In this document: positions 17,394 through 25,841 of the stretch, one piece after another
Numbering within the stretch: the first letter of the stretch is position 1
Layout: the number at the start of each line of letters is the position of its first letter
DNA from: Armatimonadota bacterium
Lineage (GTDB): Bacteria; Armatimonadota; UBA5829; DTLH01
DNA: 64,000 nt
Assembly (NCBI GenBank): GCA_029551395.1
Contig: JAKPFN010000022.1
Span: 1 to 64,000, forward strand
Direction of reading: 5' to 3'
Position numbers and translations under genes: made by a program
Notes under the pieces: generated by a model
Seen by the model: the letters and a program-made list of their open reading frames with translations, nothing else
Told to the model about the DNA's origin: nothing
Database searches by the model: none

Positions 17394-18723
17394 GCTCTCA
17401 TATATACCGACCACCGAGCAAGACAGGGCAGAAATGCTCCAGTCTATTGGTGCGCCGAGTGTAGACACCCTTTTTGAGCAGATACCTGCAGAGGCAAGGC
17501 TGGACAGGAACCTTCGCCTGCCCCCAGGGCTTGCTGAGCAGGATGTAGTATCACTGCTTGAAGGTATGGCAGCACGGAACAAGCACCTGGGAGAGTTGAC
17601 TTGCTTCCTTGGTGCTGGTGCTTATGATCATTTCATTCCATCTGTTGTAGATGCTGTAATCTCTCGTTCGGAATTCTTTACAGCTTATACTCCATATCAA
17701 CCTGAGGCTAGTCAGGGAGTGTTGCAGAGCATATTCGAGTATCAGAGTATGGTTGCTGCGCTGACACAGATGGAAGTATCTAATGCAAGCCTATACGATG
17801 CTGGAACCGCGCTTGGTGAAGCCATCATAATGGCCCATACAACTACCAAACGCAACACAGTACTTGTTTCCCGCGCAATCCACCCGCACTACATGCAGGT
17901 TTTGTCCAGCTATGTGTCCGGGCTTGGAATTAAGATTGGCAAAGCCGACTACGCAGATGGGGTAACTAATCTGACAGCAATGCGCGAGCATCTTGATGAA
18001 TCAGTTGCTGCTGTAGTTGTGCAGTATCCGAACTTCTTCGGAGGTATCGAACCACTTGAGGCACTGACCGAAGCTGCTCATGCTGTTGGCGCATTTATGA
18101 TAGTCTGCGTTGACCCAATTGCTCTGGGACTTCTTACACCTCCAGGCGCGTATGATGTGGACATTGTTGTTGGTGAAGGCCAGCCTTTGGGTATCCCTGT
18201 TGGGTTCGGCGGGCCGTTCCTTGGTCTTTTTGCCTGTAAGCAGGAGCATATGTGGAAAATGCCAGGCCGTGTAGTTGGAGCTACTACGGATTCAGAGGGC
18301 AGAACTGCTTATACGCTTACTCTTCAGACCAGAGAGCAGCATATCCGTAGAGAGAAGGCAACGTCCAATATCTGCACGAACCAGGCGTTGATGGCGCTTG
18401 CTGCAACGGTTTACTTATCTGCACTTGGAAAAGACGGATTGCGTCATGTTGCTGAACTTACGTTCCAGAAGGCGCATTATGCGCAGCAGCAGATTTGCGG
18501 TAAAGCCGGATATTCTGCAGCGTGGAATGTGCCATTCTTCAAAGAGTTTGTGATTAGGTCAGACAAACCGGTTGACCAGGTCAACCAGCGGCTGCTCGAT
18601 AACGGCATTCTGGGTGGTCTTAACCTCGGTAAGTATTATCCTGAGCTTGAGAACCATATGCTGTTGTGTGTAACTGAAAGGCGGACAAAGGAAGAGATAG
18701 ACCGCCTTGTGGAGCTGTTGTAA
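17368..18723 (+). CDS. gcvPA: glycine dehydrogenase (decarboxylating) subunit 1
   Basis: The alpha subunit of the two-subunit P protein, which with GcvPB decarboxylates glycine using PLP. The family N-terminus is seen as SYIPTTEQDRAEMLQSIG. The track ORF begins inside gcvH at 17314; the ATG at 17368 (MNVSSKRNKLSYIP) gives 451 residues, which matches the family, and a short overlap with gcvH. The glycine-rich segment around FGGPFLGLF and REKATSNICTNQAL are conserved. PLP itself is bound by the partner subunit. Confidence 0.94.
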   Translation: MNVSSKRNKLSYIPTTEQDRAEMLQSIGAPSVDTLFEQIPAEARLDRNLRLPPGLAEQDVVSLLEGMAARNKHLGELTCFLGAGAYDHFIPSVVDAVISRSEFFTAYTPYQPEASQGVLQSIFEYQSMVAALTQMEVSNASLYDAGTALGEAIIMAHTTTKRNTVLVSRAIHPHYMQVLSSYVSGLGIKIGKADYADGVTNLTAMREHLDESVAAVVVQYPNFFGGIEPLEALTEAAHAVGAFMIVCVDPIALGLLTPPGAYDVDIVVGEGQPLGIPVGFGGPFLGLFACKQEHMWKMPGRVVGATTDSEGRTAYTLTLQTREQHIRREKATSNICTNQALMALAATVYLSALGKDGLRHVAELTFQKAHYAQQQICGKAGYSAAWNVPFFKEFVIRSDKPVDQVNQRLLDNGILGGLNLGKYYPELENHMLLCVTERRTKEEIDRLVELL

Positions 18724-18725
18724 TC

Positions 18726-20183
18726 ATGAAACAGAGACAAGAGCCATTGATATTCGATCTGTCGCGGGAAGGACGGATGGGAACTACGCTTCCAGAAGTT
18801 GATGTCCCGGAGATTTCAATAGAGAACGCACTACCGGAAGGCGGAATCCGCAAGGATTTACCACTGCCATCTGTATCGGAACTGGATGTCATCAGGCACT
18901 TTACGCACCTGTCCGAACGTCAGATTTCCGTTGATAGCAGCTTCTATCCGCTCGGTTCATGCACAATGAAATACAATCCGAGGGTTAATGAGCGAATCTC
19001 TCGTCTACCTGGATTTACATCAGTGCATCCACTTCAACCGGAAGAGACCGTTCAGGGTGCTTTAACATTGATGTATGAGCTTGAGCGGTATCTGGCTGAG
19101 ATAGCAGGAATGGATGCCGTTTCGCTCCAGCCAGTCGCAGGTGCCCAGGGCGAACTAGCCGGAATGATGGTAGTCAGAGCATATCATCAATCCAGAGAAG
19201 ATGATGCAAGGACCACTGTGTTGGTTCCTGACTCATCTCATGGCACAAATCCAGCAACAGCCGCCCGTGTTGGCTTCCAGATTGCTAAGATTCCATCAAA
19301 TGAGCGTGGAACTGTTGATATAGATGCGCTCAAAGGAATGCTTGGGCCTAATATTGCCGGCCTGATGCTCACTAACCCTAATACTCTTGGGCTTTTTGAG
19401 ACGGATGTAGTCAAGATATGCGAGATGGTGCATGATGCAGGCGCGTTGCTTTACTGTGACGGCGCTAATATGAATGCAATTCTCGGGAAGGCTCGTCCGG
19501 GCGATATGTGCTTCGATGTGATGCATTTCAACCTGCATAAAACGTTCTCGACTCCGCATGGCGGCGGTGGTCCTGGAGCAGGTCCTATCGCAGTCAAGGA
19601 TTTCTTGAAGCCATTCTTACCAGTTCCTGTCATTGAAAAGGACGGAAACCGCTACTGGCTGAATTACGATAAGCCTCAGTCCATCGGCAGGCTTCATTCT
19701 TTCTATGGTAACTTCCTGGTAATGGTAAAAGCGTTTGCCTATATCAGAATGCTTGGCGCTGAAGGAATGCGTGAGGTCAGTGAGAATGCTGTACTGAACG
19801 CGAACTATATAATGTCAAAGCTGAAGGACATTTATCCTGTGCCTTACGACCGCTACTGCATGCATGAGTTCGTTGCAACTGCAAAAGAGCACAAAAAACG
19901 CGGTGTAAAAGCTCTTGATATCGCCAAGAGACTTCTTGATATGGGATTTCACGCACCGACTGTTTACTTCCCGCTGATAGTTGAGGAAGCGCTCATGATT
20001 GAGCCTACTGAAACCGAAAGCAAGGAAACATTGGACGCGTTTATTCAGGCAATGATTGAGATTGACCGTGAATCTCGGGAAGACCCTGATATGGTAGCGC
20101 ATGCACCGTATAATACGCCGATAACACGTGTCGACGAGGTTGGTGCAGCAAGGAAACCGAAACTAACGTGCTTTGGCGAGTAA
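18726..20183 (+). CDS. gcvPB: glycine dehydrogenase (decarboxylating) subunit 2
   Basis: The PLP-binding beta subunit of the split P protein. The Schiff-base lysine is in HFNLHKTFSTPHGGGGPG, and the N-terminal SFYPLGSCTMKYNPR is characteristic. The 485-residue length is normal. It starts two bases after the gcvPA stop and its end overlaps the lipM start, so the three genes are almost certainly one translational unit. Confidence 0.96.
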   Translation: MKQRQEPLIFDLSREGRMGTTLPEVDVPEISIENALPEGGIRKDLPLPSVSELDVIRHFTHLSERQISVDSSFYPLGSCTMKYNPRVNERISRLPGFTSVHPLQPEETVQGALTLMYELERYLAEIAGMDAVSLQPVAGAQGELAGMMVVRAYHQSREDDARTTVLVPDSSHGTNPATAARVGFQIAKIPSNERGTVDIDALKGMLGPNIAGLMLTNPNTLGLFETDVVKICEMVHDAGALLYCDGANMNAILGKARPGDMCFDVMHFNLHKTFSTPHGGGGPGAGPIAVKDFLKPFLPVPVIEKDGNRYWLNYDKPQSIGRLHSFYGNFLVMVKAFAYIRMLGAEGMREVSENAVLNANYIMSKLKDIYPVPYDRYCMHEFVATAKEHKKRGVKALDIAKRLLDMGFHAPTVYFPLIVEEALMIEPTETESKETLDAFIQAMIEIDRESREDPDMVAHAPYNTPITRVDEVGAARKPKLTCFGE

Positions 20184-20881
20184 TCAATTACGCCGAATAT
20201 GATGCAGCATGGAACATGGCGCTGGATGAAGCCATTTTAGAGGAGTACATTGCAGGCCATGTTCCTCCTACAATAAGGTTTTACGGTTGGCGGAAACCTT
20301 CTGTAACGATAGGCAGGCTGCAGCCTGTTTCCAGTGTCCCGGAAGGGTGGGGGACTAATATAGTTCGCAGACCGACAGGCGGAAGGGCAGTAGCACACGG
20401 TCAGGATCTTACCTTCAGTCTGGTGGTAGCAGCATCTATCCTAGGTTCACCTGTACGCGAATCTTATAGAAGAGTAGGGGAAGCAGTGTCTCGAGCTTTA
20501 GGCTCGATTGGTGTGCCTGCTGAGTTATGTCGCACTACCACTCCTCCTGCTTCTGTAAGAGGAATAGGCAATTGTTTTGATCTAACACTCGATTACGAAT
20601 TGTCAGTTGAGGGTAGAAAGACGTTGGGAAGTGCCCAGGTACGGCGTTCGGGGGCGGTATTGCAGCAAAACTCGCTCGCAAATCCTGCTGGGCAGCCTTG
20701 GCCGGAATGTGAAAGGTTAGTTAAGGCTATCGTGAAAGAGATCGGCGCAGAATTTGGCGTTGAAATGGTTTTTAGAGAAATTACGGAACCAGAACTCAAG
20801 TTAGCGCGCAGCCTTACCGATAACAAGTATGCTTGTGACGGTTGGAACCTTAACGGAACGGTCCAGGATGATGCTCAGTAA
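20168..20881 (+). CDS. lipM: octanoyltransferase LipM (lipoyl assembly)
   Basis: A 237-residue BPL/LplA/LipB-fold protein with a GTG start inside the gcvPB end. RRPTGGRAVAH is the ligand-binding motif and K151 in EGRKTLGSAQ is the conserved lysine. A cysteine at C136 in GNCFDL, just ahead of YELSVEGRK, matches the acyl-accepting Cys of Bacillus LipM, so transfer of octanoate from acyl carrier protein to GcvH is more likely than ATP-dependent lipoate ligation. This fits its position as the last gene of the gcv operon. The LplA-type alternative cannot be fully excluded. Confidence 0.82.
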   Translation: MLWRVINYAEYDAAWNMALDEAILEEYIAGHVPPTIRFYGWRKPSVTIGRLQPVSSVPEGWGTNIVRRPTGGRAVAHGQDLTFSLVVAASILGSPVRESYRRVGEAVSRALGSIGVPAELCRTTTPPASVRGIGNCFDLTLDYELSVEGRKTLGSAQVRRSGAVLQQNSLANPAGQPWPECERLVKAIVKEIGAEFGVEMVFREITEPELKLARSLTDNKYACDGWNLNGTVQDDAQ

Positions 20882-20911
20882 GTTTAACGTTCCCAGGCGG
20901 CCGCACTCCAA

Positions 20912-20941
20912 TTGACAGAATTTTTTTCAACGTGTTATACT
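20912..20941 (+). promoter_or_regulatory. near-perfect sigma-70 promoter of the receiver gene
   Basis: TTGACA and TATACT are separated by about 18 bases. The ORF track starts a reading frame at this TTG, but it is the -35 box and not a start codon. The transcript would begin about 25 bases before the true gene start. Confidence 0.75.
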
Positions 20942-20971
20942 GAGCACGACAGTTTGAGAGGAGGCAACCGC

Positions 20972-21382
20972 ATGGCTAGGAAAATTCTGGCCGTTGACGA
21001 CGAGAAGCATATTGTTCGGCTCGTCCAGGTCAATCTGGAGAGACAGGGCTACCAGGTAGTGACTGCAAACGACGGAAAAGAAGCTCTGCAGAAAGTTGAA
21101 GAGGAAAGACCGGATCTGGTGGTTCTTGACGTTATGATGCCGTATATGGACGGCTTCGAGGTTCTACAGAACCTGAGACGCAATCCTGCAACCCGTGAAA
21201 TACCGGTCATTATGCTGACCGCAAAGGCGCAGGATGCTGACGTTTTCCGTGGATGGCAGTCCGGTGTTGACTGCTACCTTACGAAGCCATTTAATCCAAT
21301 GGAGCTTATTTCATTTGTTAAGCGAATCTTTGGCTCTTTGGATGGTACTGGTGGCGGCGAAAAGCGAATCGAACTGAAGTAG
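20972..21382 (+). CDS. stand-alone response regulator receiver (CheY-like)
   Basis: A single REC domain of 136 residues with no DNA-binding or enzymatic output. The acidic pocket (VDDE), the phospho-acceptor Asp in VVLDVMMPYMDG, the Thr/Ser in MLTAKA and the Lys in LTKPF are all present. GAGGAGG sits just upstream of the ATG at 20972, whereas the track start lies in the promoter. No sensor kinase is adjacent, so the cognate kinase is unknown. It is monocistronic, with a terminator right after it. Confidence 0.9.
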   Translation: MARKILAVDDEKHIVRLVQVNLERQGYQVVTANDGKEALQKVEEERPDLVVLDVMMPYMDGFEVLQNLRRNPATREIPVIMLTAKAQDADVFRGWQSGVDCYLTKPFNPMELISFVKRIFGSLDGTGGGEKRIELK

Positions 21383-21390
21383 CATACCAC

Positions 21391-21411
21391 ACGGGGTATA
21401 TCCCCGTTTTT
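21391..21411 (+). terminator. terminator of the receiver gene
   Basis: acgggg and ccccgt form a compact stem with a five-base loop, followed directly by a run of T. Confidence 0.75.
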
Positions 21412-21426
21412 CTAAGGAGACGACTA

Positions 21427-21624
21427 GTGTCTAACGAAAAGAAGACCTGGGCGGTATTGTTAGGCGCAGCGGCTGGTGTTACTGCTGTTTCACTGGCGGT
21501 TGCCTGGTATGTGAAGTCTCAAGCGGGATCACAACCGATAAGAGATGTTCAGGACGCAATCAGTCGTGCGTATGACAAAATCAAAGAGATCGAGCAGATA
21601 GCTACGCTCAGAATCGCACAATAA
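21427..21624 (+). CDS. small membrane protein, YtxH-like
   Basis: A 65-residue protein with a GTG start preceded by AAGGAG at seven bases. A single transmembrane helix (WAVLLGAAAGVTAVSLAVAWYV) is followed by a short helical cytoplasmic or periplasmic tail. It resembles the YtxH-like small proteins further along the window but lacks the LLLAP motif. Function unknown. Confidence 0.6.
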   Translation: MSNEKKTWAVLLGAAAGVTAVSLAVAWYVKSQAGSQPIRDVQDAISRAYDKIKEIEQIATLRIAQ

Positions 21625-21657
21625 ACTTACTCTTAGCTTGTTAGGGTAATACGAATC

Positions 21658-21688
21658 TGGCCGGAGAAAATTGGCACGTCTCCGGCCA
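21658..21688 (+). terminator. terminator-like hairpin
   Basis: tggccggaga and tctccggcca make a perfect 10-bp stem. The following sequence is only moderately T-rich (taaattcttctt), so termination strength is uncertain. Confidence 0.6.
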
Positions 21689-21764
21689 TAAATTCTTCTT
21701 CTCCACAATTGAAGGTTCCTCTTTCCCCAGAGGTCAAAAATTCATGACCATATAAAGGAAAGGG

Positions 21765-24089
21765 GTGCCTATTACATTGTTTATCAATACAAAATACCGT
21801 AGACATGTCCCATTATTTTTGCTTCTAATCTCTGCTCTAAGTGTGATAATACCACTCCAAGCAGTAATGGCAGATGGGATGATCTTCCCTCCGCCTCATA
21901 CCAACCAACCGCAGATATTTTCTGTCAAATATCATCATGTTGCAGTTAATATCGATGATCAGGCAGCAGTGACCGCCGTTGATCAGGTGTTCCACAACGA
22001 GACTTCCCGGGATCAGGAGGGGATTTATATGTTTCCTCTGGTCGAAGGGAGTGTAATAAATCGCTTCTCGATGTACGCAGGTGACCGAGAAGTTGAAGGT
22101 AAAATCCTGCCAAAAGAGGAAGCGCGACGGCTTTATGAGTCTATCATAAGGCAGCAAAAAGATCCTGCAATTCTCGAATATGTTGGCCGAAACACTTTCC
22201 GTGCAAGCATTTACCCGATTCCAGCCAACGGTGAGAAGAGAGTCAAACTGGAATACTCCGAGGTGCTGCCCAAGGAAGGTGGGATGGTCAAATATGTATA
22301 TCCACTTTCCATTGAACGGTTTTCAGCAAAGCCTCTTGAGGATGTAATAATCACAATTAATCTCAGATCCAAGCTGCCGATCAGTAATGTATATTCGCCT
22401 ACACATGAAATCGATGTCAAGCAAGAGTCTCCGACACAAATCAACGTGGTATGGAAGGCAAAACACATTAAACCTGATAGAGACCTGATACTCTACTACA
22501 CACTGTCTGACGATACTTTCCCAATAGAAGTGCTGACATACCGCGAGCCTGGGCAACCGGGATTCTTTATGATGCTCGCAAGCCCGAAACAACAGCCAGA
22601 CCTTAAACCGCTACCTAAAGATATTGTTTTCGTGCTGGATAGGACCGGCAGCATGGCTGGAAATAAAATAAACCAAGCTAAAGCTGCACTTTCCTACTGC
22701 CTCAACACATTAAACCGAGAAGACAACTTCAACCTGATTACATTTAACGAAAACGCTTCCTGGTTAGAAGAAAGACTGGTGCCGGCATCTAAAGATAATG
22801 TAGATGCGGCACTTAGAATGGTTCAATCTGTTGATGCACGTGGCGGAACAAATATAGATAAAGCATTGAGTTTGGCGTTGGGCCAGTTTGAATCCAGTGG
22901 TAATGCCAATAATCGCAGGCCATATATTGTTTTCCTTACTGATGGACTTCCCACAGTTGGCGAGACTGATGTAAATAAAATCCTGGAAAATGCAGGCGCT
23001 CACAACAAGAACAGGGTAAAAGTCTTCGCTTTTGGTGTCGGTTATGATGTAAATGCTCGGTTCTTGGACAAGCTGGCTCAAGACAGCATGGCTGATGCAG
23101 ACTATATAAGGCCGGAGGAAGATATCGAAGTCAAGGTATCTGCATTTTTCGATAAGGTAAGAGATCCAGTGCTTGCAGATACCAAGCTAACCATTACTGG
23201 AGTGAGAACTGAAGATACTTATCCAAGTGATCCTCTTCCTGATGTGTTTAATGGAGGCCAGTTGATTGTAATCGGAAGATATGATGGGGAAGGGGAGGCA
23301 ATTTTCACTCTCTCTGGTATATCTCAAGGTAAACAGCAATCTATCAAAGAACGAGTAATAATGCCTAAAACCTCATCAAATAACGAATTCATCCCAAGGC
23401 TGTGGGCTGCAAGGAAAATTGGATATTTGCTTGATGAGATTCGGCTGAACCGTAATCAAGAGTTGATAGACGAAGTAGTAAGGTTGTCTCGAGAGTATGG
23501 AATACCAACCGAGTTCACTTCGTTCTTTGCAGATGAGGGAGGATACAATATCGCCCTTGATGAAGGATTGCGGCAAGCAAGAACTCGGATGGATGTAGCT
23601 TTGAAAGCAGACACTGATGCTTGGGCAGTCAATCAAAGTGCAAATGCTCGTGATTTGCGAAACCAAACAGTTGTTCTGGGCGCTGCACAGCGTGAAGGTT
23701 ACGCAGCATCTGCTGCAGGCGGACCAACAAGTTACGGCGGTTATAATACTTACAGCGGTAAAGGTATTGGTAGCACAAACACTTACAGAGATGCAGCAGG
23801 CCAAGTTGTCAGTGTAGACTCAATCCAGAATGTCGGTAATCGGACGTTTTACAGGCAGCAAAACCAATGGATTGACGCTCGGTACAAATCTCAACAGGTT
23901 CATAACATCCGCATGTACAGCGAAGCGCATTTTCAGCTTCTTGAAGAGGAACCTGAGCTTCGAAAGTATTCGACACTTGGAGAAGTAATTGTTACCGTAA
24001 ATGGAAACGCTATCCAAATTGGTGCTGAGGGAAAAGAAAAGCTGTCAAGAGAAGAGATAGACATTATCCTGGGAAGAAAAAAGGCATAG
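21765..24089 (+). CDS. VIT and von Willebrand factor A domain protein
   Basis: A 774-residue exported protein in the inter-alpha-trypsin-inhibitor heavy-chain style. The GTG start follows AAGGAAAGG. A signal peptide (FLLLISALSVIIPLQAVMA) leads into a VIT domain (about 35-175, with YMFPLVEGSVINRF) and a VWA domain (about 285-460). The metal-binding MIDAS motif is seen as DRTGSMAG, a variant of DxSxS, with FLTDGLPT as the later part. The C-terminal ~170 residues are low in recognised motifs and Gly/Asn/Gln-rich. Such proteins are thought to act in cell-surface adhesion or binding. No LPXTG or PEP-CTERM anchor is present, so it is probably periplasmic or secreted. Confidence 0.85.
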   Translation: MPITLFINTKYRRHVPLFLLLISALSVIIPLQAVMADGMIFPPPHTNQPQIFSVKYHHVAVNIDDQAAVTAVDQVFHNETSRDQEGIYMFPLVEGSVINRFSMYAGDREVEGKILPKEEARRLYESIIRQQKDPAILEYVGRNTFRASIYPIPANGEKRVKLEYSEVLPKEGGMVKYVYPLSIERFSAKPLEDVIITINLRSKLPISNVYSPTHEIDVKQESPTQINVVWKAKHIKPDRDLILYYTLSDDTFPIEVLTYREPGQPGFFMMLASPKQQPDLKPLPKDIVFVLDRTGSMAGNKINQAKAALSYCLNTLNREDNFNLITFNENASWLEERLVPASKDNVDAALRMVQSVDARGGTNIDKALSLALGQFESSGNANNRRPYIVFLTDGLPTVGETDVNKILENAGAHNKNRVKVFAFGVGYDVNARFLDKLAQDSMADADYIRPEEDIEVKVSAFFDKVRDPVLADTKLTITGVRTEDTYPSDPLPDVFNGGQLIVIGRYDGEGEAIFTLSGISQGKQQSIKERVIMPKTSSNNEFIPRLWAARKIGYLLDEIRLNRNQELIDEVVRLSREYGIPTEFTSFFADEGGYNIALDEGLRQARTRMDVALKADTDAWAVNQSANARDLRNQTVVLGAAQREGYAASAAGGPTSYGGYNTYSGKGIGSTNTYRDAAGQVVSVDSIQNVGNRTFYRQQNQWIDARYKSQQVHNIRMYSEAHFQLLEEEPELRKYSTLGEVIVTVNGNAIQIGAEGKEKLSREEIDIILGRKKA

Positions 24090-24105
24090 GGTTACTGTGA
24101 AAAGG

Positions 24106-24142
24106 CTGCATGGACTGGGGAGAAATCCTTCGGTCCATGCAG
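24106..24142 (+). terminator. terminator-like hairpin after the VIT-VWA gene
   Basis: ctgcatggac and gtccatgcag form a perfect 10-bp stem with a 17-base loop, followed by ttaaagtt. The rest of the gap up to 24399 shows no gene or motif I can support. Confidence 0.5.
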
Positions 24143-24399
24143 TTAAAGTTGATGAGTCTGATAATCATTGTTATGTTAACTTGCAGGTATGGAGATGAAG
24201 GCATATTTTGACTGGCTTCTCCCCTTCTTGCCAACTCAGTCAGCATTTACATACTGGTTGATTGAAGTTTATAGCCTAAATAAGTTGTTGCCTGCTCAGT
24301 TTAATTCCTCGCTGCTTCGGGTAGACTAAGTATGAACCGTTGAGTTTTGACGCACCAAACGGGTCCGTCCCCTTGGTCCGTGGAAAGGAAGGTCAGATT

Positions 24400-24915
24400 A
24401 TGGGGCACGGCGGACAGCCCAACGACGTAAAGCGAATCCGGCGTAACATCGAGAACTATGGTGATCCTTACATTACCCAGGCCGGTCGTGCAGAAGTTAG
24501 AATGTGCAGTGTTTGTGAAGCCGTGTACTATGACCAAAGATGGTACTTGAAAAATCAGGTGGACACAAAAAAACTCCGAGGTCAGGAAATCCACTACACG
24601 GTATGTCCAGCATGTCGAAAGACGCGGGACAGGTCTCCAGGAGGTATAGTCCACCTATCAGGAGATTTTATTCGACAACATAAAGATGACATAATGAACC
24701 TTATCCGTAATGAGGGTGATCGGGCGATGGCTGTCAATCCTCTTGAGCGGATTATAGATATTGAAGGTAACGGTGCAGGATATAACGTTCTAACCACGAA
24801 CGAACGGCTTGCACAACGAGTTGGTAAAGCCCTCCATCGGGCATACGGTGGAGACGTGACCTATAAATGGTCTGAAGATAACAAGTTAGCCAGAGTTGTA
24901 TGGCGTAGGGATTAG
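24400..24915 (+). CDS. BCAM0308 family zinc-binding protein
   Basis: A 171-residue protein matching the BCAM0308 family: MCSVCEAVYYDQRWY, then CPACRKTRDR, a G-x-V-H-L-S-G-DF segment and the NPLERIIDIE...TTNERLAQRVGKAL half. The two CxxC pairs (CSVC and CPAC) should bind one zinc ion. The function is unknown; the layout suggests an RNA- or ribosome-associated adaptor, but this is a guess. The track start is a TTG; the ATG at 24400 follows AAGGAAGG at good spacing and gives the family length. Confidence 0.75.
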   Translation: MGHGGQPNDVKRIRRNIENYGDPYITQAGRAEVRMCSVCEAVYYDQRWYLKNQVDTKKLRGQEIHYTVCPACRKTRDRSPGGIVHLSGDFIRQHKDDIMNLIRNEGDRAMAVNPLERIIDIEGNGAGYNVLTTNERLAQRVGKALHRAYGGDVTYKWSEDNKLARVVWRRD

Positions 24916-24933
24916 CAAGAGAGGATCTTCAGT

Positions 24934-25218
24934 ATGCGAACCAGCAGGAAAAATGCATTATTAGCTGCCGGCGGCGGTTTAATTGTTGGCGCACTGGCAG
25001 GATTATTACTTGCGCCTCAAAGTGGCCGACGTACTCGCGCGTTAATCAGAGACAAAGCAGTCAAACTTTCCCATGATGTGACAGACTTCACAGATAAAAA
25101 GGCTAGACATACTGCAAATAAGATGAAAGGCTATGTACATGAGGTCCGTGGATTCGTAGCGGAAAAAGTCGGCCGCCGAGGTGAGGCGATAACAGAAGAA
25201 ACGATAACTGCGACATAA
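24934..25218 (+). CDS. YtxH domain small stress/envelope protein
   Basis: A 94-residue protein with one N-terminal membrane helix ending in the YtxH signature GLLLAPQSGRRTR, followed by a charged amphipathic helical tail. YtxH-type proteins belong to general-stress regulons in Bacillus; the molecular role is unknown. It lies 18 bases after the BCAM0308 gene and is probably co-transcribed with it. Confidence 0.8.
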   Translation: MRTSRKNALLAAGGGLIVGALAGLLLAPQSGRRTRALIRDKAVKLSHDVTDFTDKKARHTANKMKGYVHEVRGFVAEKVGRRGEAITEETITAT

Positions 25219-25250
25219 AATTATCTACAAATTATTAGCAGTTGTTATAA

Positions 25251-25281
25251 GGGGAGGGTTCTGGAATGTATGTCCCTCCCC
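25251..25281 (+). terminator. terminator after the ytxH-like gene
   Basis: ggggaggg and ccctcccc form a perfect 8-bp GC-rich stem followed by a T-rich stretch (tactctatttatttt). No further element is evident before the next gene. Confidence 0.65.
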
Positions 25282-25493
25282 TACTCTATTTATTTTGCAG
25301 GATTGTATGAGATATAACGCTAATTATACTTAAAGAGTGCTTGTTTTGAGGCACTTGTAGATTTACTGACTCCGTATATAATTGTATCGAAGCATACTCC
25401 AGCTTCAATAGTTCATCAGTTGTTTTTGGACAGTAATGGCAAAGCCGTCCATATTCTGCAGTTAAAATCATTACAAACTTGGAGGAATTTGCA

Positions 25494-25841
25494 ATGTGGG
25501 ATCTGGTGAAGAAGTCTTTAGCTTTTGGTATTGGAGCGGCTGTAGTAACTGGAGATAAACTCCGAGAATTTGTAGATGAGGCTGTTTCACGAGGTGAAAT
25601 GTCTCGAGACGAAGCTAAAAAATTCGTCGATGAAGTCATGAAACGAGGTGAAGAAGAGCAGCGCAACATCCAATGTCGAATCCGTGAGCAGGTAAACAAG
25701 ATGCTGAAGGAAGCAGGCGCTGCTGATTCCAACCGTGTAGAAGCGCTGGAAAGACGAATCCAGTTACTTGAGGAAAAACTTGCTGCAGCCCAGAGCGCAT
25801 CTCAACCTGGTGAACCGATTGGAGAGGAACCAGCCAAGTGA
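25494..25841 (+). CDS. phasin-like coiled-coil protein
   Basis: A 115-residue helical protein resembling poly(hydroxyalkanoate) granule-associated (phasin/PhaI-like) proteins. It has a hydrophobic N-terminal helix, then a REFVDEAVSRGEMSRDEAKKFVDE segment repeated in style, and a coiled-coil tail (ALERRIQLLEEKLAAAQ). The ATG at 25494 follows TTGGAGGA; the track start at 25479 is inside that site. Its stop overlaps the ubiB start (GTGA), so the two are translationally coupled. No polymer synthase gene is in view, so a granule role is not established. Confidence 0.7.
   Translation: MWDLVKKSLAFGIGAAVVTGDKLREFVDEAVSRGEMSRDEAKKFVDEVMKRGEEEQRNIQCRIREQVNKMLKEAGAADSNRVEALERRIQLLEEKLAAAQSASQPGEPIGEEPAK

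Noticed and set aside
20912-20971. N-terminal extension of the receiver protein in the ORF track
   Set aside because: Its TTG start is the -35 box of a near-consensus promoter; the ribosome binding site and the family N-terminus point to ATG 20972.
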